Source: Sambucus nigra
Taxonomy: Eukaryota > Streptophyta > Magnoliopsida > Dipsacales > Adoxaceae
DNA length: 64,000 nucleotides
Direction: 5' to 3'
Assembly (NCBI GenBank): GCA_949130495.1
Contig: OX422213.1
Span: 204,283,660-204,347,659, forward strand
Part shown: piece by piece, positions 33,386 to 44,774 of the stretch
How positions within the stretch are numbered: position 1 is the first letter of the stretch
How the letters are laid out: each line of letters begins with the position of its first letter
Made by a program: the position numbers and the translations under genes
Notes under the pieces: model-generated
What the model was told of the DNA's origin: nothing
The model's database searches: none
What the model saw: the letters and a program-made list of their open reading frames with translations, nothing else

Positions 33386-34990
33386 ACTATGTCGGTACAC
33401 ACATAAAGAAAAATCCGAATTACGTTCCCCCAAAACAAAAAAACAAAATGTCATACATTGTAATATCCCCATTAAACCCAAAAACTGGAAATATTAAATG
33501 ATTGACATGACTTCATCATCTTCAAGTCTTCAAACTTTCTTTGTCCTCATCTGGGTGTGCAAAACTTAAATCCTCAATTTGATACCTACACACATGAGGC
33601 AAGAAATAGATACCCGTGACGTGCAATAGTATTATATATAATGATGAGCAAAAGGAAATATCAAGATAAGCTTAAGCAATAATTAGTAAATCAAACAAAC
33701 AAATATCACTCCCCCATAATTCATTCTCCCCCTTTTTATGATGTCCCCAAATAGACAAATAAGAATTACTAGTCAAATGAAGAATTTCACAAGTAAAACC
33801 ACTTCCTCTTTTTAACATTTCAAAGCTTTTTCATACAACAGAAACCACACCATGAAAGAACACAAAAAAAACAAGTCGGTGAAAGCAAAAATGTAGGGAT
33901 GTGAACAGATTCAATAGGAAAATCAATCCATACAAACATACCATATGTGTATGCATTGATTTTCACTTAGGCGTAAAATGTGGAATTATCGTAATTTGAC
34001 TTAATCAAATAAGAAAATCAAATTTCAAAGTGATTTCCAAACCAATAAGGTCCAAAATTATTTAATGCTTTTTTGAGATTTTTAAAGAAAGTGAAAAGCA
34101 GTTAAATCATACCAAACTCCCTCATATATAAATAAGGCAATTCTTTATATCTAAAGAAGTACTAAATTCTCAACTTAGAGAAAAACTATTGGCCCCATTT
34201 TTGGCATATGAATATTTTTAGTGCCTTAAATTTTTTTGGGGCTCTTTTAAACGGTGGCTTTCACGACGAGTCAATTTTAAACTCTCGCAACCCTTTCCAT
34301 GAACACTCATCATATTTTTACTATTAATCCTCACGGTAAATGCTTCTAACATGCACAACTTTTTATTATTCTCATTTTATAGCATTCAGTTCATTATATA
34401 GACATAATTGAGATGAAAACACTCAAACCAACATGTGATAGACAAGAACAATACTCAAATAAAACCGTGCACGTGTTTAATAAAGGAGATAAGGAGTTAA
34501 ACATGTAGAAAGATATCACTAATAGCATCTTAAAGACTCCAAACTATATAAAACACGTGGATAAAATGATGTAGCATCTCAAAACTCTATCAAACAGTCA
34601 TGTGGAAATGGAAATGGAATGGTGACTTTGGCCATCTTAAATGCTCATCCATAAATGGTGTAACCAAAATACAAAAATTTTGTTTTTTTGTGTGTTTTTA
34701 AAAAATTTATAAAAAAAATCTTTTTGGCTTCTTTAATTTTTGTAAAAAAACAGAAAATCTTTTTGTATAAAAAAAATATACTAAGAATAAAACAAATGAT
34801 ACAGATGATATAAATTAGCAAAAGGAATCATATGATGTGATCATGAAAATGAATCCTATACTAGACACTGACCAACCCCCTCAGTCGACTGTGCAAATTC
34901 CTAAAGACTTTCTAAGACTCTCGAATCTAAGGGAATCTAAAGGCTTCGTCAGAATATCGGCTAATTGGAGGTCGGTAGACACATAACTTA
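33386..34990 (-). other. SIRE element 2 region between pol and 3' LTR
   Basis: About 1.6 kb without a long open frame. Blocks at 33715-33770, 33895-33925 and 34190-34320 match 8160-8240, 8595-8620 and 8945-9060 of SIRE remnant 1. Some SIRE elements encode an env-like protein here; I see no sign of one. Homopolymer T/A tracts are frequent at 34680-34790. Confidence 0.6.
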
Positions 34991-35490
34991 GGGATACGAC
35001 CTTCTTCTCAACTAACTCACAGATAAAGTGCTCACGTATCTAAATATGCTTGCTGCGCGAATGATGGACTGGATTGCGGGATATGTGTATCGCACTCGTG
35101 TTATCATAGGAAATGGTCATGGTGTCCTTTGATATCCCATAATCCTCCAGCATCTTCTTCATCCACAGAAGTTGCGTGCAATAACTCTCGACAGCAATGT
35201 ACTCAGCCACCGCAGTGGATAAAGAGATGGAGTTTTTCTTCTTGATCAACCATGAGACAAGATCAGAACCAAAATAGGAACACCCATCAGAAGTGCTCCT
35301 ACATCCATCAGCATCCCCGGCCCAGTCGACATTTGAATAGGCAAATAAACAGTCATCGGTATCAAAGGAATACCAAATGCCAAAGGAAAGAGTCCCACTC
35401 AAGTATTTGATAATACATTTAAGAGTGAGTAAGAGTGACTCTTTGGGGAACGCCTGATATCGCGCACAGACTTCAACACTAAAAGTGATG
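34991..35490 (-). pseudogene. RNase H domain of SIRE pol
   Basis: The main frame (35040-35402) carries the copia RNase H signature: YSNVDWAGD with the first catalytic Asp, SLSTAVAEYIA with the Glu, and ISYDNTSAI with the next Asp. RNase H removes the RNA strand during reverse transcription. It is joined to the reverse transcriptase upstream but in a different frame, and a stop after SKHI ends it before the usual C-terminus. All catalytic acidic residues I can place are still present. Confidence 0.85.
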
Positions 35491-36640
35491 TCGGGATGAC
35501 TAGTAGTTAAGTAGAGAAGACTTCATATCATACTCCGATACAAGGTTTGATCAACGTCCTTGCCTAAAGTGTCCTTACTAAGCTTTGTAGATGTACGCAT
35601 AGGTGTACATGCGTGCTTGGCGGAGTCTAAACTAAATTTCTTCACTAGGTCTCTAGAATACTTGGATTGGGAGATGAACATCCCATCCTCTAGCTGACAA
35701 ACCTGGAGACCAAGGAGGAAAGTAAGCTCACCTACCATGATCATCTCAAACTCACTCTTCATTTCCTCCTCAAAATGGTGAGCATAGTGAGAGAACGTGG
35801 ATCCAAAGAATATATCATCCACATAGACTTGGGAAACCAAAATAGCACCGTCATCTCTCTTGACAAACAATGTCATATCAACTCCCCATCTCTTGAAGCC
35901 ACGGGCTAAGAGATAGGAATTAATCCTTTCATACTAAGGACGGGGTGCTTGATTTAAACCATATAGGGCTTTCTTCATATAAAATACATGTTCAGGGTGC
36001 TTAGGCTCTTCAAACCCTTTTGGTTGTTCCACATAAACCTCCTCTTATAGAATTCCATTCAAAAAGGCACTCTTGACATTCATTTGATATAATTTGAAGC
36101 ATAAATGATAGGCGATGGAGAGTAATAAATGGACGGACTCAAGCCTCGTAACAGGAGTGAATGTCCCGTCAAAGTCTACACATCTATCTATTTGTAGCCT
36201 TGAGCTACCAACCTAGCTTTGTTACGGATAATAGTACCATTTTATTATTAAAAACCCACTTGGTACCAATCACGTTAGTCTCACTAGGTCGGGGAACTAA
36301 TTCACAGACATCATTCTTTCTAAACTGAAGCAACTCATCCTGTATAGTAGATAGCCAGTGTTCATCCTTGAGTGATTCTTTATGGTTATTGGGCTTGGCT
36401 TTAGATGTGTAGCAGACATGGCTAACAACATTCTCAAGTTGAGCACGAGTCTTGACCCCTAGAGTGGGATCTCTTAAAATATAAGTAGGATCATGACTCT
36501 TGCAAACCCAAGCAGGTGTATACCCTAAAATAGGAGTAGGGTCCACTCTGGGTGTGTCGGGGACAAGGGGATCATCACTAGAAATGTCGTCATCCTCACA
36601 TAAACGGTTGGGGTCAACTAATGCCGGAGGTTCGCCATCT
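35491..36640 (-). pseudogene. Reverse transcriptase domain of SIRE pol
   Basis: The N-terminal part (36205-36546) has WLSTIQDELLQFRKNDVCEL and GTKWVFNNK, the opening of copia RT. The middle (35880-36200) is readable as [10 protein letters not shown] and [13 protein letters not shown] but contains in-frame stops, one at the Trp of the normally invariant 'AP.AWY' block. The C-terminal part (35523-35876) has the catalytic YVDDI at about 35808-35830 and LGLQV. A frameshift after 36205 ends the first frame. The enzyme copies the element RNA to DNA; this one cannot be made. Confidence 0.88.
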
Positions 36641-37347
36641 TACAAGGTGACCTTAATTGACTCCATAACCTTAGATATGCTCAGGTTAAAAACTCGGTAT
36701 GCTCTACTATTTGCTGAATATCCTAACAATATTCCCTCTTTGCTTCGGGAGTTGAACTTTTCTAATTTCTCTCTATCCCGTAGGATGTACCATTTACTCC
36801 CCAAAACACGAAAATATGTCAAGTTGGGCTTCTTCCAAGTCCATAATTCATAGGGTGTCTGAAGTGTGTGTGGATGCAAGAAAGCCCTATTCACCGTATG
36901 GTATGCGGTAGACACCGCCTCTGCCCAAAATCTCCTAGAAACTTTACGACCAAGAAGCATAGATCTATTCATTTCCTTAATCGTCTGATTCTTCATCTCA
37001 ACTATCCCATTCTGCTGAGGGGTCTTCGGGTTTGATAATTCATGTTTGACCCCAAGGCTATCACAGTAAAGATTAACTTTTTTCTCTTTAAATTCAGTGT
37101 CATTGTCACTACGCATTCTATTGATAGTGACACCGTGTTAGATTTACAAGACACGTCACTTGGTCGTTAAAAACTCATAATCATCTGATTTCTCTCTCAG
37201 AAAACCTATAATAGAATATCTGGAGAAATCAATAACCATCACAAGGATATACCTCTTACCACCTATACTCTCTGTACGAGTAGGACCTATAAGATCCATG
37301 TGAATTAACTCAAGTACCCTGGAGGTGGTAATGGAATTCAACTTCAT
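36640..37347 (-). pseudogene. Integrase catalytic core of SIRE pol
   Basis: Frame 37156-37347 has RVLELIHMDLIGPTRT with the first Asp; frame 36640-37116 has MRSDNDTEFKE with the second Asp and TPQQNGIVEMKNQTIKEMNR with the Glu, completing D,D,E. A frameshift and stop near 37117-37155 separates them. Downstream blocks 'ILLGYSANSRAYRVFN' are the usual copia integrase C-terminal segment. The enzyme inserts the cDNA into the genome. Confidence 0.88.
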
Positions 37348-37547
37348 GTGGGGCTACGAATTTTCTTTCCCAACTGACAGGGTCCACAAACTATGAAAGT
37401 TGACCTTCCAAGAGATGGTAAGCCATGTACTATGTCCTTTTTCACTAAATTATCTAAATCTCTAAAGTTCACATGACATATATGTTGATGCCACAGATCC
37501 ATAAAAGTGACCGTGGCGTTGTTATAGATAAATGAGGACTTGGGCAT
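37344..37547 (-). pseudogene. GAG-pre-integrase zinc-binding domain of SIRE pol
   Basis: The frame has LWHQHICHVNFRDLDNLV and VCGPCQLGK, matching the HHCC zinc-binding domain that precedes copia integrase. Both His and both Cys are kept. It overlaps the next frame by four bases, so a frameshift separates it from the integrase core. Confidence 0.83.
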
Positions 37548-37556
37548 TATCCCATA

Positions 37557-38009
37557 TCAATTATTTTCTATCCTCACTCCTTGCAGTACAAGTTTACTGG
37601 ATTGATCATAAACCTTACAAGCATCCCGGTCAAACTTAACTGCAGAGTCAGCATCACACAGTTGGTTGATACTAAGAAGGTTTACCTTCAAACCGTTGAT
37701 GTACAACACATTCTCTAAATTAGTAAACCCTAGTAACTCTATAGTACCTCGTCCTACAATTCTAGACCTACTCCCATCACCAAAAGGGACTTTACTTTCC
37801 TTACGATCCACTAAAGAGGCAAACAATGAGACGTCACCGGTCATGTGTCTTGAACACCCACTGTTAAAATCCCATTGTGAGGTATTCTGAGATTTCAGAG
37901 CAACATGAGAAACAAGATCTTTACTATTATTCTTAGGTAACCAAGAGGAGGTAACCTTTTTCTTGCCCTTATTATTAGTGGTTCTTGTTGCAAAGTTGGT
38001 AGAATCCAC
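37557..38009 (-). pseudogene. Aspartic protease of SIRE pol, active-site Asp lost
   Basis: The 150-residue frame contains WDFNSGCSRHMTGDVSLF and VPFGDGSRSRIVGRGT, then VLYINGLKVNLLSINQL, the order of copia proteases. The catalytic triad D-S-G is N-S-G here, so the active-site Asp is replaced by Asn. The protease normally cuts the gag-pol polyprotein. Without that Asp this copy would be inactive even if translated. Confidence 0.85.
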
Positions 38010-39270
38010 TAACGATCCAGATAACCGTTAGAATTCTCCCATTAAACTATGGTAAGTAGCAACCAAAAATGCAACCTGCTCTCTCAATCTCGTGAGATTA
38101 CACGTGGGGTGTAATGGAGCATAAGTACATCATGTCCAACCTAAACTATAGAAATACTCTATCAGATGTCCTTTCCTCTTGCAATGAGTACAAACGTGAG
38201 GCCTACCTCGGTTTTCTTTTCTTGGTCGAACTATTTTCTTGGGTTTTGGTGGTTGACCATAAGGATTCATCGCAAACTTAGGGAATAGTCCAGATGCAAA
38301 TTGTGAAGTGTACGTACCATCAAAACCAATTCCAGGCCTCTCACCAAACCCTAAAGGAGGGGATAGAGCATCTTTCTAGATCGATCATCGATTTGATCCT
38401 TGACTTCATGTGCTCTCTCAAGATTGTGAGTGGTTGGGCAATAAGGGCTTCAGAATATTTTGATCCTCTTTGGATGCACAGAGGTCTCTCGTCAGATTAT
38501 CCACTTGCTTCGTCAAGTCCCCTTGGACTTTCTCAAAACACTTCTCACTCTCTCCAAACAAAATCTCTCTCACTCTTCAAAAACAGTCTCTCTCTCTCTC
38601 TCAAAGAGGTGCAAAAGGAGGACTCACTCTCTCTCACCTCTCCTAACTCTTTATCTAATGCTTCAATCCTAAGAACTAAGCCTTTGTTACACTTTTTGGT
38701 TTCAAAAGAATCAACATATAAATCAGCATAAGTGCAACTAAGGTCACTCTCGCTTTCACTCCCTGCATCCTCTCCCTCTCTCTCAATGTCAAGGTCTCCA
38801 TGTGAAGAGACATACTCATTGTCGTGAGGTGTATCATACTCACTCACGTGGATATCCATGAATGTGGTGAAGTTGCACTCATGTGATGATTCTTCTTCTG
38901 AATCCATCGACTCGACCTCGCTATCGTCACTCAGGGTAGCATTAAGAACAACTTTGCTTTTTTCTTTGGCTAGTATGTTTAGCCTAGTAGCACACTCAAA
39001 AGCTCTATGACCCTTTTAGTCACACTCATAACATCTCTCTTCATTTCTTTTAGGCGTTTCTTTCTTTTCTTTTTCAAAATTCTTGACATTTTTATTTTTC
39101 TCAAATTTATTTTTATCAGAAAATTGGCCACTACCTTTTAATTTGAGAAATTTCTTAAAATTCTTAGCAAACAAGGCTAAATCATTTAAATCAAAGTCAA
39201 TATCAAAATCTAACATGTTTTCCTCAATTCGTTTAGATGATTCTACCTTCCTCCTAGCTGACTAAAAATT
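38010..39270 (-). pseudogene. Gag C-terminal region of SIRE element 2
   Basis: Frame 39016-39216 is Lys-rich and runs into the first zinc knuckle, CYECD; the next codon is TAA (39016-39018), after which KGHRAFEC completes the CX2CX4HX4C pattern. Frame 38545-38907 is acidic and Ser-rich and leads into a likely coiled coil. A second knuckle near 38160-38215 reads HVCTHCKRKGHLIEYFY, with Phe at the fourth ligand position. The gene corresponds to 16516-17330 of SIRE remnant 1. Confidence 0.78.
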
Positions 39271-39279
39271 CTTTTTGGC

Positions 39280-40040
39280 TTATTCTTTATGTGCTATCCT
39301 TTTATCTTTTACTTTAACAACTTTAGGAAACATGACTACTTCACAGGTTTGAAGATCACCTACTAATTCTTCTAATTTAAGTGAATTCAAATTTCCTAAA
39401 GAATTTAGCATAGTGACTTTGGGGATAAAACACTTAGGCAAAGAACGTAAAATTTTCTTAACTACACGTGCATTAGGAATGTGCTCACCAAGATTGAAAC
39501 TAGTGTTAACAATATCAGATAATCGTGCATAGAATTCATCAAAACACTCAGTCTCAAGCATAGTTATGGTCTCTAACTGTGTAGTTAGGTTTTGCAATTT
39601 ATACTCTTTAACAGTGTTCGTGCCTTCATGGGTATGTTGAAGAAAATCCCATGCTTCTTTAGACGTGGTACACGTCATTATGCGTAGAAACTCGTCAGGT
39701 GTGACGGGTCCAGAAATGGAGCTAAGACCTTTATAAATATACGTGAACCATTTAAATTCATCCTTGGTCCATGGAGTCATATATTTTGAACTTATCACAT
39801 TTCCAACAGTGACAGTGGGAGGTGTCCACCCATTTTCAACAGGAATCCACACACGTTCATCAACGGCTTTAAGAGCGAATTTCATAAGGGCTTTTCAGTA
39901 TGCATAGTCAGACCCCTCAAAAACTGTAATTTTACTAAACAATTTTTCCATTTGAACAAACGTCTTTTCAAGAAATCAATTTTTAAAGTAATTGATATCC
40001 AGAAAAAAAAATTACGAAAAATTACACAGTAAAGTGGTGT
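39280..40040 (-). pseudogene. Gag N-terminal region of SIRE element 2
   Basis: The 201-residue frame (39280-39885) includes DERVWIPVENGWTPP, CTTSKEAWDFLQHTHEGTNT, ECFDEFYARLSDIVNTSFNL and KILRSLPKCFIPKVT, all hallmarks of SIRE-type gag (UBN2 family). Directly upstream the coding frame continues as FEGSDYAY then TGA (39895-39897) where the family has Trp in 'Y.YWK'. The open frame therefore begins at a Met after that stop, not the true start, which lies near 40040. Gag forms the cytoplasmic particle. Confidence 0.9.
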
Positions 40041-40044
40041 AAGT

Positions 40045-40058
40045 GACTCTGATACCAA
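40045..40058 (-). other. Primer binding site of SIRE element 2 (initiator tRNA-Met)
   Basis: On the element strand TTGGTATCAGAG follows the 5' LTR after two bases. It is complementary to the 3' end of initiator tRNA-Met, the usual primer of plant copia elements. Confidence 0.9.
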
Positions 40059-40060
40059 TT

Positions 40061-41000
40061 TGAGAGTGCGCTTTTTATTCAACTAGATAAATTAATTTAA
40101 TTAATTCCAATTTTCAATTACCCAGATTAAAGTACCCACCTAGGTCATGCATCTGATGGTTATTGATTAACAATAACAACATTCAAATCATGTAAGATTC
40201 AATCGCAGACAGCATATGAGGAAAAATCCCCAAAAGGGGAAAAACCATTATATTTCTATATGATACGTAACAACTTACATAAATACAGTTTGAAAAATGA
40301 AGACCCTCGAGCATCGGTTCGTTGTCGCCAGCAAGAGCTTCCCGAAATTCGCTCTAACATCAGTAGTGTAGAGAACCCTCTTCTCAGCACAAGATGCTCC
40401 ACGAATGGGTATGACATAATTAGAATGATTCACACATGTAATTCTGAGTGTTTATGAATCTCAAACTGTTTGGGCTTGAAAAATGATGAAGACTTGATGT
40501 ATTAGGTATGATTAATGTTGCTTCCAAAGTCTTAAACATAAACATCCCCGAAGATGGATTTTATAGGAACTGTAAAAATCTGTGCGCCGGATTTTTCTGA
40601 GGTCGTTGGACCGGTTCGGATAGGATCTAAATCAGTTCGCCAAATGGATCGATTCATTTTCCTTCTGGTCAGATCGGTTCGGTATTTAATTTTATGCAGG
40701 GATCCTCAGGTCATCGAACCGGTTCATTTTTCTATAGGATCAGACCAGTTTTGACTGTATGTCTGCTTCTGTATTTGAATCCTTATGACCCAAAAAAAAC
40801 ATTACCAAGAATGCACAATTGAAGATAATGCGAATGACGCATGATGATGGGTGCGAGAAATGCAGAGTTCGGATTGAGGCTGTTAAGGTAAGATCATGCT
40901 GAGACAAGCTGACTGTAGCGGTATACGACATCTATGCTGAGATATAGGATAAATCTGACATGCCTAGATACTAACTCGAACATTTATAAAACATGTCCTT
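40061..41000 (-). repeat. 5' LTR of SIRE element 2, outer edge missing
   Basis: It aligns with the 3' LTR from 40061 to 41000. The last bases expected on the plus strand (ttaca) are replaced by ttggt, so the outermost three or so bases of the element are lost or changed at the junction with the next LTR. An indel and many substitutions separate the two LTRs, so the insertion is old. Confidence 0.85.
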
Positions 41001-42057
41001 GGTTAGAAGTTCGTTAGAATGAAGTGTTCCAAACATAGTCATTCGAACGAACTTGGTTGATAAATTCTCGTTCGAACGACATCAAAAAGTCGTTCGAACG
41101 ACATTTCAACGGGAATAATTTTTCTGACAGTTTTTACCCACTTCCCCAATTTTCCCACTAACTTTTTGACAAGATTAATATTTGAGGAAAACAACATTTT
41201 TTCATAACTTTTGACATATTTTCCTCTACACTTTGAGAGAAAAAAGGTTTCCCTTAAAAGTTCAAGTTTTGTGTTTTTGATTTCATGGATTAAATTCTAC
41301 CAAAATACATACACCCATATGTTTGTTTAAATCCAAGTTCTTTTATATATATTTTTCTTGTAGAGTTTGTTTGGAACCGGATTCATCTCTACCCCAACTA
41401 GGATATGTTTGGTTTTTCATTCTCTACCCATAAAGGAGAAGAAGTTTATTTGCTACGGCGTTCTCACACAATGAAAGACATTATGTGTGGTTGGCGGTGA
41501 CTGGCCCTATCGGTGGATTTCGAGACTGTGGTGGAGTTTTGTGGTTATCGACTAGGCGAAGGTTGATACAAGAAGACGCGTCAAGGCTTGGACGGAGTCA
41601 AGTTGAAGAAGTAAGTCATATGTCTTGTATTTGTAAACATATCGTACTTAGTGGAATTGTAAGAAGGGTCGTCCAAGTTTTTTTCCATTGTGGGTTTTCC
41701 TCGTACATCGCGGTATATTGCGGTTGTGATTATATATTTTATCTTGAAAAATTCACTTAGATGCATGCTTAGGACTAAAAAAGATAAAATTGGTTTACAA
41801 TCACAACTCGTTTAATTTGGTGCAAAAATATGTTTGGGTAATGTTTAATTAATTTAGTTCAAGTGCAAATTAATTTAACTTGTTAATATTCATGTTTAAA
41901 TTGTATTGGATTAATTTTTTTTAAGTTGTAATTAAAATGTTTGTTTAGTTTTATTTCACTTTTTGTTTAATTTAATTTTGAAAGAAAATTAAATTATATT
42001 TGTGTTGAACCATCCACTTAATTTGTGAGTAAAATTTAAATTTGGGGCCCTTAAGCA
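41001..42057 (+). repeat. Truncated SIRE-type LTR, opposite orientation
   Basis: It matches 6218-7330 in reverse: the CGTTCGAACGAC cluster (41037-41105), the 'acccacttcccc' block, the 'ggttttcctcgtacatcgcgg' block, the 'gatgcatgcttaggac' block and the 'ttgtgttgaaccatcc' block, ending aagCA at 42057. The 5' 400-500 bp of the LTR are absent. A plus frame at 41485-41760 and a minus frame at 41581-41766 are LTR sequence. Confidence 0.75.
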
Positions 42058-42279
42058 CCAACACAAGCCTAAGCCACTAACAATGTTTAAATTGAGAACA
42101 AGTTGTAATATTTTGTTTATTTATGTTATTTTAAGTTTTTGGGTAGTTTGTTGACAATTTTAGTGTATGCAACATGAATTTAAGTTTAAGTTGTTTAATT
42201 TGTGTTGAAAATTTTGAATGAATTATGAATTGTGTGTTCTTGTATATAACATGACCTTTGTTTTAACTTATTAATATAG

Positions 42280-42545
42280 GTGAATTGAATTCTAAAGATT
42301 ATTTATTGGATTTTCGACAGTACAAAGAGTGGATAGGAGAGAGTAACCGAATATCTAATAATCATCTAAAGGGCATTCAAGGATTTTTTTTATACGCATA
42401 TAGAATCTTAAAAATATTAAGATTTCATGTCTGTGCACTCGTTGTACGAACAGAAAATATAATTATTTAGAAGACGTTGAATTGCATTTACTAAAGTGGA
42501 GAATTTTTCAAGATTATAATATATGGACATACCATGGTGAAAAGA
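42280..42545 (+). pseudogene. Transpos_assoc domain of plus-strand CACTA
   Basis: The first frame (42285-42470) has FRQYKEWIGESNRISNNHLK and CALVVRT, and in another frame just after come LEDVELHLLKWRIF-like residues and YNIWTYHGEK around 42470-42545, matching the 'W......R', 'hLl..GF' and 'Y..W..HGE' blocks. The CPC zinc cluster is degraded: one Cys is left. The AG at about 42279 could be a splice acceptor after the T-rich stretch. Confidence 0.62.
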
Positions 42546-42909
42546 ATATAATTATCGGTACCCTAACATACAACGAAACCCCACCGAGTGAAAGTGGTAC
42601 ATGATTCACCAACACATCTTCCTTTGATCGACGTAATTTATGATACTTATCGAGTCCACTACCATTAAAACCACCAACCAATGGATACAGATAGTGTGCA
42701 TTCTGATCAAATCAATGAATAAGTTGATACTGAATTGCCAGAAGAGCAAGAATACATACGGTTAAAAATCGATGTGGCTTAACCATTATATGATAGACCT
42801 CACTCAGTATTATATGCAATGATTAATTTGCATAATTGGAAGAGTTAATTTTGTTTGTCATGAAACAGTGTAATCAAAATTCTTAAGTGGGTTAGAGACA
42901 TTTTCCCAA

Positions 42910-44317
42910 AAGAGAAAATGTTACCAAACAGTTATCCTAGCATGAACAAGAGCTTGAATGGTTTGGGTTTGAAGTACATATATATTCATGCATGCAAGTA
43001 TTATTTCATATTGTACCTCAACGAGGATAAAGAGAAGTATGAGTGTCACACATGAAGTGAGCCTAGATATGTGGCTTGTGATAATGGAAAAGACGATACA
43101 TTCAAAACATATCAAGTGCTCGCAAGTTCCACATAAGGTTTTTAAGTTTTTTCCCTTGGGACCACGAATAAAATGGTTTTTCACAGTACCGTGGATAGCA
43201 GAGGCCATGTCACCTCACGCTCTATGCAAGGTTGGTGGGAATATTATGTTTCATCCATTTGATTCACTCATCTCGAAACTTTCATTTGCATGACACCATG
43301 AATTTTCAAAGCAACCGTGCAATATCCTTCTTGCATTATCAACCGATCGGTTTAACTCTTTCTGATTTTAATCCCTAATCGGAGTTATTGACTAGTTCTC
43401 ATGGCACCTTTAAGTCTCCCTCCAATATTGTGCAAGATAAAGGAGTTCACATTATTATTGTTATTTTAACCCAGGTGGAAGGCTCTTGTCTATTATATTG
43501 ATATTTTCTTAGCATCATTAATAGAAGAACTTAAAGAGTTGTGGGTTAATGGTGTGAGGGAGTTTTACTCTCATAAGGGTGAATAGTTCACACTTAAAGT
43601 AATGGTGATGCGGGTGATCCATGACCTTCTTGCTTATGGGACCTTGTTCGATTGTAATTTTCATGGTTATTATGGATGTCCCGTATGTGGGGACGAAACT
43701 GAAGCCACTTGGCTACATCACAGAGGTAAGATGAGTTATATCGGTCATCGTAGATATCTTCCGCACCCTTTTAGGAATGACAAGTGTAACTTCTTACATG
43801 TCGATCACGAGCATAGGATGGAACCTACTTACCTTTCAAGTCAGAAGATCGAGGATAAGACAAAATCTATGACTACGGGGAATACGTATATAGGAAAACA
43901 TCCTCAGTTTAGAAATATGAAGCATAAATCAAAGGATTATCCAAATGACCCGAATAAAACGAAGGCATGGCCTAAACGATTAATATTTTTTGACTTGTCA
44001 TATTGGAAAGATCATCATGTATGGTATGTAATTGATATGACACACACAGAAAAGAATGTTCTGAAACATTTTATATGAACATGTCTGTGTGGATCTCATT
44101 CAAAAGATGGAGAGTGGGAGTGCTGCGAGCAACAAAAGATGAAAATAAAGAAGAAATTGTGATTAAAAATGATCCTAAAACAAGAAGAATTTGTGTCCCC
44201 TCGGTTGCTTTCACTTTCACAACTAGTAAGAAAAATATCCTCCTAGATATGTTTTTTAACTTGAAGATTTCGATTGACTATTCCGGTAATTTGCAAGATA
44301 GTAAGTTACCAAACTAA
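42910..44317 (+). pseudogene. TNP2-like transposase core of plus-strand CACTA
   Basis: Several frames join to the family pattern. 42918-43060 reads LPNSYPSMNKSLNGLGLKYI then CKYYFILYLNEDKEKYECHT. 43130-43320 reads VPHKVFKFFPLGPRIKWFF and HPFDSLISKLSFA. The longest frame (43602-44078) has DLLAYGTLFDCNFHGYYGCP, GHRRYLPHPFRND, DLSYWKDHHVWYVIDMTHTE and KNVLKHF, the 'YG..s.....aCP.C', 'GHRR.LP' and 'DvMH.EKNV' blocks; in the last one the Val is replaced by Thr. 44075-44317 overlaps it by four bases in another frame. This is the best preserved transposase in the window, but the stops and frameshifts exclude function. Confidence 0.85.
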
Positions 44318-44426
44318 TGACCTGAAATTGTGCAAGTCTCGTGACTAGAACGTCATTATTCAATTAATCCCTCTGTAGTTTAAGCATTTCTTCTCTGAGA
44401 AGGATGATCTCTATTGGGAAATAAGT

Positions 44427-44774
44427 TTGTGCTTCACCCTACTTTGTGCAAAAGTGGTAAATAGAAAGAACATTTATGCCGCAAAATTTACTTTAGCTGA
44501 GGTAATTTATGTATTAGAGAAATATTTTCCTTTGTCATTCTTCGATATCAACATCCACCTTCTTGTGCATTTGTGCAATAAGGCTTTATTATGTGGTACC
44601 GTTAGGTACCGCTGGATGTATCCTTTCGAGCACTTGATGAAAACATTCAAAGATTACTTTAATATTACTCGGTATATTGGACGGTCAATTTTGAAGAAAA
44701 CTTATTGTGGAATCATCAATATACGCTCACGAACACATCCTAGAAGAAGAGTTGAGGAGGTTAAATCCTCATGA
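44427..44774 (+). pseudogene. DUF4218 domain of plus-strand CACTA
   Basis: The 115-residue frame has VLEKYFPLSFFDINIHLLVH and VRYRWMYPFEHLMKTFKDY, the two best-conserved blocks of DUF4218. It lies 110 bp after the transposase core on the same strand. It is closely related to 21532-21957, which has lost more. It ends at a stop after VEEVKSS; acidic sequence follows in another frame. Confidence 0.83.

Larger units (their letters stand above)
32406..41000 (-). mobile_element. SIRE-type Ty1/copia element 2, dead
   Basis: It has both LTRs (32406-33371 and 40061-41000), an initiator-Met PBS next to the right LTR, a PPT next to the left LTR, and gag, protease, integrase, reverse transcriptase and RNase H on the minus strand in copia order. 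The gag sequence and the long region between RNase H and the 3' LTR fit the SIRE (Maximus) lineage. Multiple stops, frameshifts and a changed protease active site make it inactive. There is no matching target duplication: left flank caagc, right flank ggtta. Confidence 0.9.

Noticed and set aside
33386..34990. Possible env-like gene of the SIRE element
   Set aside because: No long frame, signal peptide or transmembrane pattern can be followed on the minus strand.
38294..38731. Plus-strand frame of 145 codons
   Set aside because: It is antisense to the SIRE gag gene, which has clear motifs on the minus strand.
40045..40060. tRNA-like sequence next to the SIRE 5' LTR
   Set aside because: Only the PBS complement is present; there is no cloverleaf. 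I saw no tRNA or rRNA gene in the window, though I could not run a scan.
32401..41005. A TSD based on the shared 'ttggt' near both ends of SIRE element 2
   Set aside because: On the left it lies five bases outside the LTR and on the right it overlaps the expected LTR end, so it does not flank the element properly.
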